A stretch of DNA of 44,847 nucleotides from an uncultured Treponema sp. (GTDB lineage Bacteria > Spirochaetota > Spirochaetia > Treponematales > Treponemataceae). Shown piece by piece: positions 1 through 8,335 of this stretch. The notes beneath the pieces are model-generated. The model worked only from the letters and a program-made list of their open reading frames with translations. It was not told the origin of the DNA and searched no databases. Both the position numbers and the translations under genes were made by a program. The stretch is taken from contig CAKULY010000017.1 of NCBI GenBank assembly GCA_934667505.1, forward strand, positions 1 to 44,847, read 5' to 3'. How positions within the stretch are numbered: the stretch's first letter is position 1; every line of letters starts with the position of its first letter.

Positions 1-20
1 ATCCCCCAAATCAACCCAAA

Positions 21-166
21 CGAAGTGCGAGCACAACCATCGGTAACAAATTGTAAATTCGTTGAGAGCGTTTTTTTTTCACAATTTATAAAAAACTCGA
101 AGTTCGGGCTATCTAGTTTTTATAAAAAGGATAAAGCGTAAGCGAAGTGCAATTTGTAAAAAACTC
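21..166 (+). repeat. Dispersed intergenic repeat, copy A
   Basis: AT-rich repeat upstream of pfkA. It contains the 17-nt core AACAAATTGTAAATTCG at 45-61, shared exactly with 31198-31214 and with one change at 18536-18552 (reverse). The flank reading GCACAACC is shared with the other two copies as well. Positions 76-99 are identical over 24 nt to 42571-42594. The 3' part (133-166) carries AAGCGTAAGCG followed by a run ending TTTGTAAAAAACTCG, which recurs at 27376-27413. It has no coding potential that I can support. It may extend left beyond the window. Confidence 0.7.
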
Positions 167-208
167 GGCTTTCTACCTAAAAATAAAACTACCATTGTTT
201 TTAAAATG

Positions 209-217
209 TGCTATAAT
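209..217 (+). promoter_or_regulatory. Extended -10 promoter of pfkA
   Basis: TGCTATAAT is a perfect extended -10 whose TATAAT ends 7 bases before the pfkA ATG at 225. There is no convincing -35 and no Shine-Dalgarno. Transcription should begin at or next to the start codon, giving a leaderless message. Confidence 0.6.
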
Positions 218-224
218 TCAAAAT

Positions 225-1310
225 ATGAGTAAAACATCGGTAAAAACAGTAGGAATTCTTACTTCTGGCGGAGACGCCCCTGGACTAAATGCCGCAATAC
301 GCGGAGTTTGCAGATCTGGAATGATAAATTATGGAATGAAATTTATCGGAATCAAAAATGGGTATCGAGGGCTTGTAAATGGAGATGCCTTTCCTATAAC
401 TTCCGAAAATATTTCTGGCATTTTAACTCGCGGTGGAACAATTTTGGGCACGGCAAGAGACAAGCCTTTTAAAAATCCCGTGCCAGATCCAAAGACAGGA
501 CTTCTTCCTGTTGAAGCCATAAAAAAGAACTATAAAAAATGGAAGCTCGACGCTCTTGTTGTGCTTGGCGGAAACGGAACAAATACAACTGGCAGCCTGC
601 TTGCAAAAGAAGGTCTGAACGTTATTGGTCTTCCAAAAACAATTGACAACGATATTGTTGGTACAGATATAACTTTTGGTTTTCATACCGCTGTAGATGT
701 TGCCACAGAAGCCATTGACCGCATTCACACAACTGCTCATAGCCACAGCAGGGTTATGATAGTCGAGGTTATGGGGCACAAAGCCGGCTGGTTAGGCTTG
801 TATTCTGCAATGGCAGGCGGCGGCGACGTTTGTCTTATTCCTGAAATTCCTTACGACATAAATTCTGTTTCTAAAAACATACTTCAACGGCGCGATAATG
901 GAAAAGAATTTTCGATTGTAGTCGTTGCAGAAGGAGCTCTTTCAAAAGAAGAAGCAAAACTTGACAAAAAAGCCTTTAAAAAAGCAAGAATGAACATGGA
1001 ACAGTCTATTGGCTATAGAGTTGCAAAAGAGCTTGAAAATGCGACTGGTCTAGAATCAAGAGTTTCTGTTTTGGGATACTTGCAAAGAGGCGGAACTCCT
1101 AGCCCTTACGACAGAGTTCTTGCAACAAGATTTGGAACCGCTGCCGCCGATATGCTTGCTAAAGAAGATTTTGGAAAACTTGTTGCAATCAACAACAACA
1201 AAATAGTTGGTATTCCGCTTGAAATGTGCGCAGGCAAAGTTAAAAACATTACTCTTGACGACCCGCTTATTCAAACAGGCCGTTCTGTAGGTTTATGCTT
1301 TGGCGACTAA
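225..1310 (+). CDS. pfkA: ATP-type 6-phosphofructokinase, group III-like
   Basis: Phosphorylates fructose 6-phosphate to fructose 1,6-bisphosphate in the cytoplasm, the committed step of glycolysis. The 361-residue length fits the family. Visible motifs are the N-terminal nucleotide-binding loop TSGGDAPG near residue 14, GGNGT near residue 108, and PKTIDND holding the catalytic Asp. The Gly of GGNG (position 104 in E. coli numbering) favours ATP over pyrophosphate. The Lys in PKTIDND is typical of group III and PPi-linked enzymes. Asn replaces the usual Asp of GGDG, so the phosphoryl donor should be confirmed. I chose the ATG at 225 because it directly follows an extended -10 box and the protein then begins just before the conserved VGILTSGG strand; an upstream in-frame extension lies in repeat DNA. 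The next gene overlaps the 3' end. Confidence 0.93.
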   Translation: MSKTSVKTVGILTSGGDAPGLNAAIRGVCRSGMINYGMKFIGIKNGYRGLVNGDAFPITSENISGILTRGGTILGTARDKPFKNPVPDPKTGLLPVEAIKKNYKKWKLDALVVLGGNGTNTTGSLLAKEGLNVIGLPKTIDNDIVGTDITFGFHTAVDVATEAIDRIHTTAHSHSRVMIVEVMGHKAGWLGLYSAMAGGGDVCLIPEIPYDINSVSKNILQRRDNGKEFSIVVVAEGALSKEEAKLDKKAFKKARMNMEQSIGYRVAKELENATGLESRVSVLGYLQRGGTPSPYDRVLATRFGTAAADMLAKEDFGKLVAINNNKIVGIPLEMCAGKVKNITLDDPLIQTGRSVGLCFGD

Positions 1311-2238
1311 TATTTTAAATCCTTCTGTGCAGGGGAACTTCAGCCTTTCTGAAGAAAATTTCAAGTGCAAAAACTGTAAAATTTGTCTTGGAAAAGGTTG
1401 CCTTGGAGAACTGCCCGGCATGGGAGGCGTTTTTAATAACGAAATTTTTATAAAAAACTGCCTTGCCTGGAAAGAATTTTATACAAGCTGTTCTAAAAAT
1501 GTACAGACGGAAATTGATTCTATAAAAGTCTTATCTAAAAACATTGCAATTGCTCCTGTTACTGGAGCGGTTCAAAACATCGGTTTTAAAAACGAACAAG
1601 ATTTTTATCTTCCCTATTTTTATGCGGCAAAAACCGCTGGAATAGAAATATGTGTTGGCGATGGTTTTCCTGATGAAAAATTGGATTTGGGAATTGAAGC
1701 CGTTAAATCTTTGGAAACTAAAGCTTTCTTTTTTTTAAAACCATATCCAAATCAAGTTCTTTTTAAGCGCATAGAAAAAGTAAAAGAATACGCATTGGCA
1801 ATCGGCATGGATATAGATGCGTACAACATTGCAACCATGCGAAATCAAGTGAATCTTGAAAAAAAACATTCTTGCCAAATAAAAGATTTTTCTGAAAAAT
1901 CTAAATTGCCGCTTGCCCTTAAAGGAATTTTTACTGAAGAAGATGTTATCCTTTGCGAAAAAGTCCGTCCGCAAATTGCGGTGGTTTCAAATCACGGCGG
2001 AAGAGTAGAAAATAAAATAAAAAGTTCTATGGAATTTTTAAAAGAATATGCTCCTCGCCTTAAATCTTGCTGCAAAGAGGTTTGGGTAGATGGAGGAATC
2101 AGAGATTCTCTTGATGTAAAGGTTGCTTTGTTTTTAGGAGCAAGCAAAGCTCTTATCGCAAGACCGTTCATTCAATCGTTATGCTTTGGCGGCACAAAAA
2201 AAATGCAAGAAAAAATAAGGATGCTTGTAAAAACATAA
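1300..2238 (+). CDS. FMN-dependent alpha-hydroxy-acid dehydrogenase family protein
   Basis: A TIM-barrel flavoprotein of the LldD/lactate oxidase/isopentenyl-diphosphate isomerase type 2 superfamily. Near the C-terminus it shows SNHGGR (substrate/FMN Arg region), VDGGIR and an ARPF-type phosphate-binding end. The N-terminus carries a Cys-rich stretch (CKNCKICLGKGC, then GELPGMGG) seen in clostridial and treponemal members, suggesting a bound metal or redox site. Substrate is not predictable here. The start is uncertain: TTG at 1300 overlaps the last 11 bases of pfkA, GTG at 1327 is an alternative, and the first ATG lies after the conserved Cys motif and is too late. The overlap suggests co-transcription and translational coupling with pfkA. 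Confidence 0.75.
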   Translation: MATNILNPSVQGNFSLSEENFKCKNCKICLGKGCLGELPGMGGVFNNEIFIKNCLAWKEFYTSCSKNVQTEIDSIKVLSKNIAIAPVTGAVQNIGFKNEQDFYLPYFYAAKTAGIEICVGDGFPDEKLDLGIEAVKSLETKAFFFLKPYPNQVLFKRIEKVKEYALAIGMDIDAYNIATMRNQVNLEKKHSCQIKDFSEKSKLPLALKGIFTEEDVILCEKVRPQIAVVSNHGGRVENKIKSSMEFLKEYAPRLKSCCKEVWVDGGIRDSLDVKVALFLGASKALIARPFIQSLCFGGTKKMQEKIRMLVKT

Positions 2239-2281
2239 TTTTTATCTAATACCAACCCATTCAAAATCCGATAATAGAACT

Positions 2282-5200
2282 ATGAAACTTTCGAACAAAC
2301 CAAACATAGGCGCAGGAATCGTTCTGCTTTTACTTGCAGCCTTTTTTTCTATATCACTTATTTTAAAACCTCTTAACTTTGGCAGCCTTTGGTCTTCTCA
2401 AGGCAATATTTTATACGTCATAGGAAATATTCTTTATTCCGTATACGGCTTTTCAAGCGCGATTATTCCGCTTTTTTTATTTATAGCTGCAATCTCTTGC
2501 TTTGCTTCAAAATGGACCGCTAGAAAATCTATGCGTCTGCTTACTGCTGTAGTCCCATTTTTTACAGCGGTTGGCGTTGAAAAAATATGCCGGGCAATGC
2601 TTGAAAATCCTTACGAAAACTTTTTAGGTGTAAAACTCGGGTCTACAATCACGATTGGCGCAATGCTGATTGTAATTGAAATTCTTGCAGCGGGACTAAT
2701 TGCTGATAAAATAAACAACAAACTGTTCCACAAGAAAACAGCTCCATCTTTAAAACCTCTTTCAGAATTTAACGAAGCGCAAATTGAAGAATACAAAAAA
2801 GAAGACAGTTCTAATTCAGATGAATCGGACTCTGCGGAAGAAAGTCTAAACTTTCATGATGAAAACACAACAGAATTGGCACCTGTTCAAAAATCTACAC
2901 TGCCGGAAGCAGAAAATGCTAATTCCGATGCTAAAGAAAAAAACGACCCTTTTGCAGACGTTTTTGACGAAGCCGAAAGCACAGAAAGCGAAGAAAATTC
3001 GATTTTTGACGAAAATCCAGCCTCAATTATTACGCAGGAAGAATACGAAGCCTTAGCTTTTGACAGCAGCGAGCTTGAATCTGCAGAAACGTCTTCTGAA
3101 GAACCTGAAGAAAACGAAATTGTTTGGCCTGATTCTGAAGAAATTAAAATTAAAGCAGGAAATAAACAGATAAATCAAACTGAAATAAATCAATCTGAAG
3201 AAGACAATGAACTTCCGCCAGCGTGCGACGAAGATTCTCCTTATTATGCAGGCTTAGCTTTATCAGAAAACGAAAATAAAAAATCTGAAGATGCAGACAA
3301 AACCGACTCTGAAGAAGAAAGCCCTTATTTCGAAGAGCTTTTTGAAAACAAAGAAGATAAAGCCGTTCAAGAACCTTTAGAACCAAAAGAAACAAACGAA
3401 CTTGAAGAACCTGTAGAAAATTCTGAAAAGCCGCAAGATTCCCTTTCGCCAGATTTTTTTGATATAGATATCAATTCGCCAGAAATTTCTGAAGAAGATG
3501 ACAATTTTGAGCAAGAAAATATTCCTGCTGAAGAACATAAAGATGAAACGCTTTATGAAGATGCAAAAGTTTTTGATGATGACGATGAAACTTTTTATGC
3601 CCGTCAGGATTCTTTTCTTTCTGACCCAATAGAAGAGCCAGCCAGTTCTTTGGATGACGAGCCTAGCAACGAAGCTGAAAAAATTTATAAGCCAAGCAGA
3701 TTTGATAAAACGCAAGATTTTGGTGTCGCTTCTGATGTTTTTGCAGATATGGCTTTTGATGCAAAAAATGAATTTGAATCTTCTGAAAATTCTTATCAGG
3801 AAAATCCTGCAGAAACAGAAAACTGCGAAGCGCTTGAGCAAAAAGAAGTTTTAAACTCAGACAAAAATTTAACATCTTCTAACAAGGAAAACATTGCGGA
3901 AAGTGTTCAAGTTTCAAATCGGGCGGCACCTAAAAAACCATATTCTGTTCCCACCGACCTGCTTGAAAAGTACGAAGACGACCAGTACTGGATTATAGAC
4001 GAGCAGACAAAAAGCGATGCTTTAAAATTAAAAGAAACATTAAATCAGTTTAGCATAGAAGCTGAAGTAATCGGCATAAAAAAAGGACCTGTTGTAACAA
4101 TGTATGAGCTTGCTCCCGCCCCAGGCGTAAAGCTTAGCAAAATTGTAAGCCTGCAAGACAACATTGCGCTAAGTCTTGCGGCAAGTTCCGTTAGAATTGT
4201 TGCCCCAATTCCAGGAAAAGCTGCCGTAGGCATTGAAGTTCCAAACAAAAAGCGCTCGATTGTTTCTTTCCGCGAGATGATTGAACAAGACCTTGATGAA
4301 TTTAAAAAGATGTCAATTCCTGTAATTTTAGGAAAAGACATCTTAGGAAAATCTCAAATTATTGATATTGCAAAAACTCCGCATCTTCTAATTGCAGGCG
4401 CAACAGGAGCCGGAAAGTCTGTTTGTGTCAATTCAATTATTCTTTCAATTTTGTACAAGCGTTCACCTAAAGAAGTAAAACTTATCTTGGTAGATCCAAA
4501 GGTGGTAGAATTAAAGCTTTACAACGACATTCCTCATCTGCTTACTCCAGTAATAACTGAACCAAAACGAGCTCTTCAGGCTCTTCAATATTGTTTGTGC
4601 GAAATGGAACGCCGCTACGCGCTTTTAGACGGAATGGGCGTTAGAAACATAATGGAATACAACAAGCGTATTGAAGAACGAAATATTTGCACAGAAAAAC
4701 TGCCTTACATTGTCATCATAATTGATGAATTTGCAGACCTTATGGCAACTTCTGGCAAGGAACTTGAATCTAACGTTGCAAGACTGGCTGCAATGAGCCG
4801 TGCAGTGGGTATTCACCTTGTGCTTGCCACTCAAAGACCTTCCGTAAACGTTATAACAGGACTTATAAAGGCAAATATCCCTAGCAGAATCGCTTTTATG
4901 GTCGCAAGCCGTACCGATTCAAATATCATAATCGATGCAGTTGGCGCAGAAAAACTTTTAGGCAAAGGAGATATGCTTTACGCAAGCGCAGTTGACCCTT
5001 ATCCTATAAGGATTCAAGGCACTTTTGAAAGCGACAACGATGTTGAAAAAGTTGTAAACTACGTAAAAACGCTCGGAAGTCCTGAATATATCGATGACGA
5101 AATTTTTGTTGACGACGATGAAGAAATTGAAACTGGGCCTAGCATGTTTAGCGACGGAGACGACCCTTTATACGACCAGGCCTTAGACATAGTAATCCAA

Positions 5201-5350
5201 GCAGGAAAAGCCAGCGCAAGTTACATTCAACGCCGCTTGAAAATTGGCTATAACCGTGCCGCCCGCCTTGTAGAAGAAATGGAAGAAAGAGGAATTGTCG
5301 GACCTGCGAACGGTTCTAAACCGCGAGAGATTATTCATGTGCCAACTTAA
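2282..5350 (+). CDS. ftsK: DNA translocase FtsK/SpoIIIE
   Basis: Membrane-anchored ATPase that pumps chromosomal DNA through the division septum. The 1022 residues divide into an N-terminal region with about four hydrophobic helices (residues about 12-150), a long acidic low-complexity linker rich in Glu, Asp and Ser (about 165-545), and a conserved motor. The motor has Walker A GATGAGKSV near residue 704, a Walker B region reading IIIDEFADLM, and ATQRPSVNVITG. A C-terminal winged-helix gamma domain (YIQRRLKIGYNRAARLVEEME) recognises polar KOPS/SRS-type sequences. ATG 2282 follows a GATAAT box at 2270-2275 with no Shine-Dalgarno, so it may be leaderless. The 3' end overlaps the convergent MATE gene by 20 bases. 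Confidence 0.95.
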   Translation: MKLSNKPNIGAGIVLLLLAAFFSISLILKPLNFGSLWSSQGNILYVIGNILYSVYGFSSAIIPLFLFIAAISCFASKWTARKSMRLLTAVVPFFTAVGVEKICRAMLENPYENFLGVKLGSTITIGAMLIVIEILAAGLIADKINNKLFHKKTAPSLKPLSEFNEAQIEEYKKEDSSNSDESDSAEESLNFHDENTTELAPVQKSTLPEAENANSDAKEKNDPFADVFDEAESTESEENSIFDENPASIITQEEYEALAFDSSELESAETSSEEPEENEIVWPDSEEIKIKAGNKQINQTEINQSEEDNELPPACDEDSPYYAGLALSENENKKSEDADKTDSEEESPYFEELFENKEDKAVQEPLEPKETNELEEPVENSEKPQDSLSPDFFDIDINSPEISEEDDNFEQENIPAEEHKDETLYEDAKVFDDDDETFYARQDSFLSDPIEEPASSLDDEPSNEAEKIYKPSRFDKTQDFGVASDVFADMAFDAKNEFESSENSYQENPAETENCEALEQKEVLNSDKNLTSSNKENIAESVQVSNRAAPKKPYSVPTDLLEKYEDDQYWIIDEQTKSDALKLKETLNQFSIEAEVIGIKKGPVVTMYELAPAPGVKLSKIVSLQDNIALSLAASSVRIVAPIPGKAAVGIEVPNKKRSIVSFREMIEQDLDEFKKMSIPVILGKDILGKSQIIDIAKTPHLLIAGATGAGKSVCVNSIILSILYKRSPKEVKLILVDPKVVELKLYNDIPHLLTPVITEPKRALQALQYCLCEMERRYALLDGMGVRNIMEYNKRIEERNICTEKLPYIVIIIDEFADLMATSGKELESNVARLAAMSRAVGIHLVLATQRPSVNVITGLIKANIPSRIAFMVASRTDSNIIIDAVGAEKLLGKGDMLYASAVDPYPIRIQGTFESDNDVEKVVNYVKTLGSPEYIDDEIFVDDDEEIETGPSMFSDGDDPLYDQALDIVIQAGKASASYIQRRLKIGYNRAARLVEEMEERGIVGPANGSKPREIIHVPT

Positions 5351-6680
5351 TTCCTTTTGAAAGTTTCTTGTAGCACGAAAAAAATGCTGGTATTAAAAAG
5401 CAGTCTGCAAAAATCCATGCTGCTGGCGAAGCAAGGCAGGCTGCTGAATATCCAAACATAGGAACAAAAACTACGCCGACCAACGTTCTTGCCGCCATTT
5501 CAAAGACTCCTGCAAGAACAGCAAATCTGCTGAATCCCATTCCCTGGATTAAGAATCGGACTGTATTCACAAGTGCTAATGGAAAATAAAACGCAGAGTT
5601 CATTAGCAAAAATTGATGCGCTTGCTGCAGAACCAATACTTCGTCAGCCTTTATAAAAATTCTTCCTAGCGCATTTCCAAAAAATACCATGATGACAAAA
5701 GCAACCAGTGAATAAACGAGTCCTATTACGCAGCTAACAAGCAAGCCCTGTTTTAAACGAGGATATTTTTCAGCGCCAGCATTTTGTCCACCCCAAGTTG
5801 CCATTGTTGTTCCAAGGGCATCAAAGGGAGTTGCAAAAAACATGCTTAATTTGCTGCCAGCTGTAACAGAAGCAACTGCATCTGAACCTAAGGTGTTTAC
5901 AGAAGATTGCAAAATAACACTTCCTATTGCAGTAATTGAATATTGCAATCCCATAGGAACCCCTTGCCCGCAAAGAGCTGGAAAAAGCTCTGGACGGATT
6001 TTTCTGTCATCTTTAGACATCTTTAAAATTTCAAACTTTTTTGCCATAAAAAAAAGGCAAAGGATTCCAGAAATTCCTTGAGAAATAACTGTTGCAACAG
6101 CAGCACCCACAACTCCCCAAGAAAAGCAGGTTATAAAAACTATATCTAAAACTATGTTTAAAATAGAAGCAAATACTAAAAAGTACAACGGTGTTTTGCT
6201 ATCGCCTAAAGAGCGAATAATTCCTGCCGTTAGGTTGTATAAAAAGATTACAGGAATTCCTGCAAAAATAACACTTATATAGCCTACTGAACCGTCTATT
6301 ATATTCGATGGAGTTCTCATTAATACGAGCAGCGGACGACAGAATACTACTGTAAGAATGGTTAAGACTGCGGAAAAAATTATAGAAAGGTAGGTCGCCG
6401 CCATAACATAGCGACGCATAAGGGTAAAATTTTTTGCCCCGAATTTTTGGGCTACCGGAATGGCGAATCCATTGCAGATTCCCATGCAGAATCCTATTAC
6501 AAGGAAATTAACCGAACCGGTAGCGCCTACAGCCGCAAGAGCTTCTTTTCCTAAAAATTTTCCAACTATCGCCGTATCAACAACATTATAAAACTGCTGA
6601 AACAAGAACCCAAAAAGAACAGGTATCGAAAAACCGAGTATCAAAGAAAAAGGATTGCCCTCTGTTAAATCTCGTGTCAT
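5331..6680 (-). CDS. MATE family multidrug/Na+ antiporter
   Basis: A 449-residue polytopic inner-membrane protein with about 12 hydrophobic helices in two related halves, as expected of MATE (NorM/DinF/MepA-like) exporters. The N-terminus (LTEGNPFSLILGFSIPVLFG) and FNVVDTAIVGKFLG-like segment (QFYNVVDTAIVGKFLG) are diagnostic, as is the second-half GLQYSITAIGSVILQ. It probably exports cationic drugs or metabolites in exchange for Na+ or H+; the substrate cannot be read. It overlaps convergently with the end of ftsK. A TATATT box at 6689-6694 (minus strand) sits 8 bases before the ATG, with no Shine-Dalgarno, so it is probably leaderless and separate from metY. Confidence 0.9.
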   Translation of the reverse strand: MTRDLTEGNPFSLILGFSIPVLFGFLFQQFYNVVDTAIVGKFLGKEALAAVGATGSVNFLVIGFCMGICNGFAIPVAQKFGAKNFTLMRRYVMAATYLSIIFSAVLTILTVVFCRPLLVLMRTPSNIIDGSVGYISVIFAGIPVIFLYNLTAGIIRSLGDSKTPLYFLVFASILNIVLDIVFITCFSWGVVGAAVATVISQGISGILCLFFMAKKFEILKMSKDDRKIRPELFPALCGQGVPMGLQYSITAIGSVILQSSVNTLGSDAVASVTAGSKLSMFFATPFDALGTTMATWGGQNAGAEKYPRLKQGLLVSCVIGLVYSLVAFVIMVFFGNALGRIFIKADEVLVLQQAHQFLLMNSAFYFPLALVNTVRFLIQGMGFSRFAVLAGVFEMAARTLVGVVFVPMFGYSAACLASPAAWIFADCFLIPAFFSCYKKLSKGIKLAHE

Positions 6681-6688
6681 GCCGATAA

Positions 6689-6694
6689 AATATA
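6689..6694 (-). promoter_or_regulatory. Putative -10 of the MATE gene
   Basis: TATATT on the minus strand lies 8 bases before the ATG at 6680. No ribosome-binding site lies between, which fits the leaderless pattern of several neighbours. Confidence 0.4.
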
Positions 6695-6731
6695 GAAAAA
6701 ATTTAGAAAAATCAATATTTTTTCAGCTTTC

Positions 6732-8021
6732 TTATGCGGATGCCGCATCGAATCCTGCCTGAAGGTCAGCAATAATATCATCGATGTGTTCCGTTCCAAT
6801 TGAAAGCCTAATTGTGCTCTGCGTTATGCCCTGATCTTCAAGTTCTGCATCGCTAAGCTGCGAATGGGTTGTTGTCGCTGGATGAATTACCAGAGATTTT
6901 ACGTCAGCGACGTTTGCGAGCAAACTAAAAATCTTAAGGTTGTCTATGAATTTCCAAGCGACTTCTTTTCCGCCTTTAATTTCAAACGTAAAGATGCTTG
7001 CACCGCCATTTGGAAAATACTTTTCATAAAGACTGTGATCAGGATGCTCTGGCAAAGACGGATGATTTACTTTTTCAACCAACGGATGATTCTTTAGAAA
7101 TTCCACAACCTTTTTTGTGTTTTCAATGTGACGTTCAATTCTTAAAGAAAGTGTTTCCGTACCCTGCAAAAGAAGAAACGCATTAAAAGGACTTATTGCC
7201 GCACCTTGGTCTCTAAGAAGTATCGCTCTGATATAAGTAACAAAAGCGGCAGGACCTACAGCATCTGCGAACGAAACCCCATGGTAACTTGGATTTGGCT
7301 CTGCGATTGGGGCGTACTTTCCAGACTTTTTCCAATCGAATTTTCCGGAATCAACTATAATCCCGCCAAGGCTTGTTCCGTGTCCTCCAATAAATTTTGT
7401 CGCAGAATGAACAACTATATCTGCCCCGTGTTCAATTGGACAAATAAGATAAGGCGTTCCAAATGTGTTGTCAATAACCAAAGGAAGCCCATGTTTGTGG
7501 GCTATTTTTGCAATTTCATCAATATTTGGAATATCGCTGTTTGGATTTCCTAATGTTTCTAAGTAAACTGCCTTTGTATTCGGTTTTATTGCATTTTCAA
7601 CTTCAGAAAGATTGTGCGCATCTACAAAAGTTGTTTCAACTCCAAACTGTTTTAATGTGTGAGCAAGCAGATTGTAAGTTCCTCCGTAAATTGTCTTTTG
7701 AGCAACTATGTGGTCACCAGCCTGAGCTAAAGCTTCTATTGTATAAGTTATTGCTGCCGCACCTGAAGCAACTGCAAGAGCTGCCACTCCGCCTTCCAAG
7801 GCTGCGATGCGCTTTTCAAAAACGTCTTGAGTAGAGTTTGTAAGCCGGCCATAAATGTTTCCTGCATCTGCAAGCCCAAACCTATCTGCCGCATGCTTTG
7901 AGTTATGAAAAACATAAGATGTTGTTTGATAAATTGGAACAGCCCGCGAATCTGTAGTTGGATCTGCTGTTTCTTGTCCTACGTGAAGTTGCAATGTTTC
8001 AAATTTATATTTTGTAGCCAT
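6732..8021 (-). CDS. metY: O-acetylhomoserine sulfhydrylase
   Basis: PLP enzyme that makes homocysteine from O-acetylhomoserine and sulfide, in direct-sulfhydrylation methionine synthesis. The 429-residue length matches the MetY subgroup rather than the shorter MetB/MetC. Visible are the N-terminal THVGQ-type start ([10 protein letters not shown]), [10 protein letters not shown], the cofactor Lys in [11 protein letters not shown] (near residue 209), and the C-terminal [14 protein letters not shown]. The start ATG at 8021 follows AAGGA at a suitable distance. A separate promoter and a 24-codon upstream ORF lie ahead of it, suggesting control by translation of the leader. The divergent metF neighbour makes methyl-THF, so the pair covers the last steps to methionine. 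Confidence 0.93.
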   Translation of the reverse strand: MATKYKFETLQLHVGQETADPTTDSRAVPIYQTTSYVFHNSKHAADRFGLADAGNIYGRLTNSTQDVFEKRIAALEGGVAALAVASGAAAITYTIEALAQAGDHIVAQKTIYGGTYNLLAHTLKQFGVETTFVDAHNLSEVENAIKPNTKAVYLETLGNPNSDIPNIDEIAKIAHKHGLPLVIDNTFGTPYLICPIEHGADIVVHSATKFIGGHGTSLGGIIVDSGKFDWKKSGKYAPIAEPNPSYHGVSFADAVGPAAFVTYIRAILLRDQGAAISPFNAFLLLQGTETLSLRIERHIENTKKVVEFLKNHPLVEKVNHPSLPEHPDHSLYEKYFPNGGASIFTFEIKGGKEVAWKFIDNLKIFSLLANVADVKSLVIHPATTTHSQLSDAELEDQGITQSTIRLSIGTEHIDDIIADLQAGFDAASA

Positions 8022-8075
8022 AGTAATTTCCTTAAAAAAATAAATATAATTGATTAAACTCTCTTGCTTAAAAAA

Positions 8076-8150
8076 CTAAAAAGAACAGCAAGGTCGCATG
8101 ACACCATTTCTAAAATTTTCGCGTACAAGTTTTTCAAAAAACTCTTTCAT
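8076..8150 (-). CDS. 24-codon upstream ORF (candidate leader peptide) of metY
   Basis: ATG at 8150 is preceded by a strong GGGAGG Shine-Dalgarno with a 5-base spacer, the best ribosome site in this neighbourhood. The reading frame encodes 24 residues, basic in the middle, and ends in RPCCSF before TAG at 8076-8078. It lies about 54 bases upstream of metY on the same transcript. Adjacent Cys codons near the end of a short ORF before a sulfur-assimilation gene are what a cysteine-sensing leader peptide would look like. I infer this role; I saw no obvious terminator/antiterminator pair, so control might act on translation or mRNA stability. Confidence 0.6.
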   Translation of the reverse strand: MKEFFEKLVRENFRNGVMRPCCSF

Positions 8151-8184
8151 GAAGACCTCCCTACAAAAACACTAGGTTAAAAGA

Positions 8185-8214
8185 TTTATACACCACTTCT
8201 ACCTATTAAGTCAA
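8185..8214 (-). promoter_or_regulatory. metY promoter with palindromic operator candidate
   Basis: Minus-strand TTGACT (8209-8214), an 18-base spacer and TATAAA (8185-8190), with TG just upstream of the -10. A perfect inverted repeat, ACCTATT-AAGTC-AATAGGT (8201-8219), overlaps the -35 box and could bind a repressor. The predicted transcript starts near 8178, giving a leader of about 155 nt that contains the small ORF. Confidence 0.6.
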
Positions 8215-8283
8215 TAGGTTTTAATAGATTAAAAGCCCCTTTTTGTAAATGTAAAAAACATTTTTGTAAAAAAACATTTTAAG

Positions 8284-8299
8284 CGAATTTACAATTTGT
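8284..8299 (-). repeat. Core fragment of the dispersed repeat (copy D)
   Basis: On the minus strand this reads ACAAATTGTAAATTCG, 16 nt identical to the core of the copies at 45-61 and 31198-31214. It sits just ahead of the metF promoter. Confidence 0.5.
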
Positions 8300-8320
8300 G
8301 TAGAACTCTTGTTTTTAAAA

Positions 8321-8329
8321 TGTTATATT
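8321..8329 (+). promoter_or_regulatory. Extended -10 promoter of metF
   Basis: TGTTATATT ends 6 bases before the metF ATG at 8336, and no Shine-Dalgarno is present. The spacing predicts a leaderless mRNA. The preceding GTTTTTAAAATG is also shared with the pfkA promoter region. Confidence 0.55.
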
Positions 8330-8335
8330 TAAGGC

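Noticed and set aside
8021..8178. SAM or T-box riboswitch upstream of metY
   Set aside because: I found no conserved T-box sequence, terminator or multi-stem junction; the leader is better explained by a small ORF.
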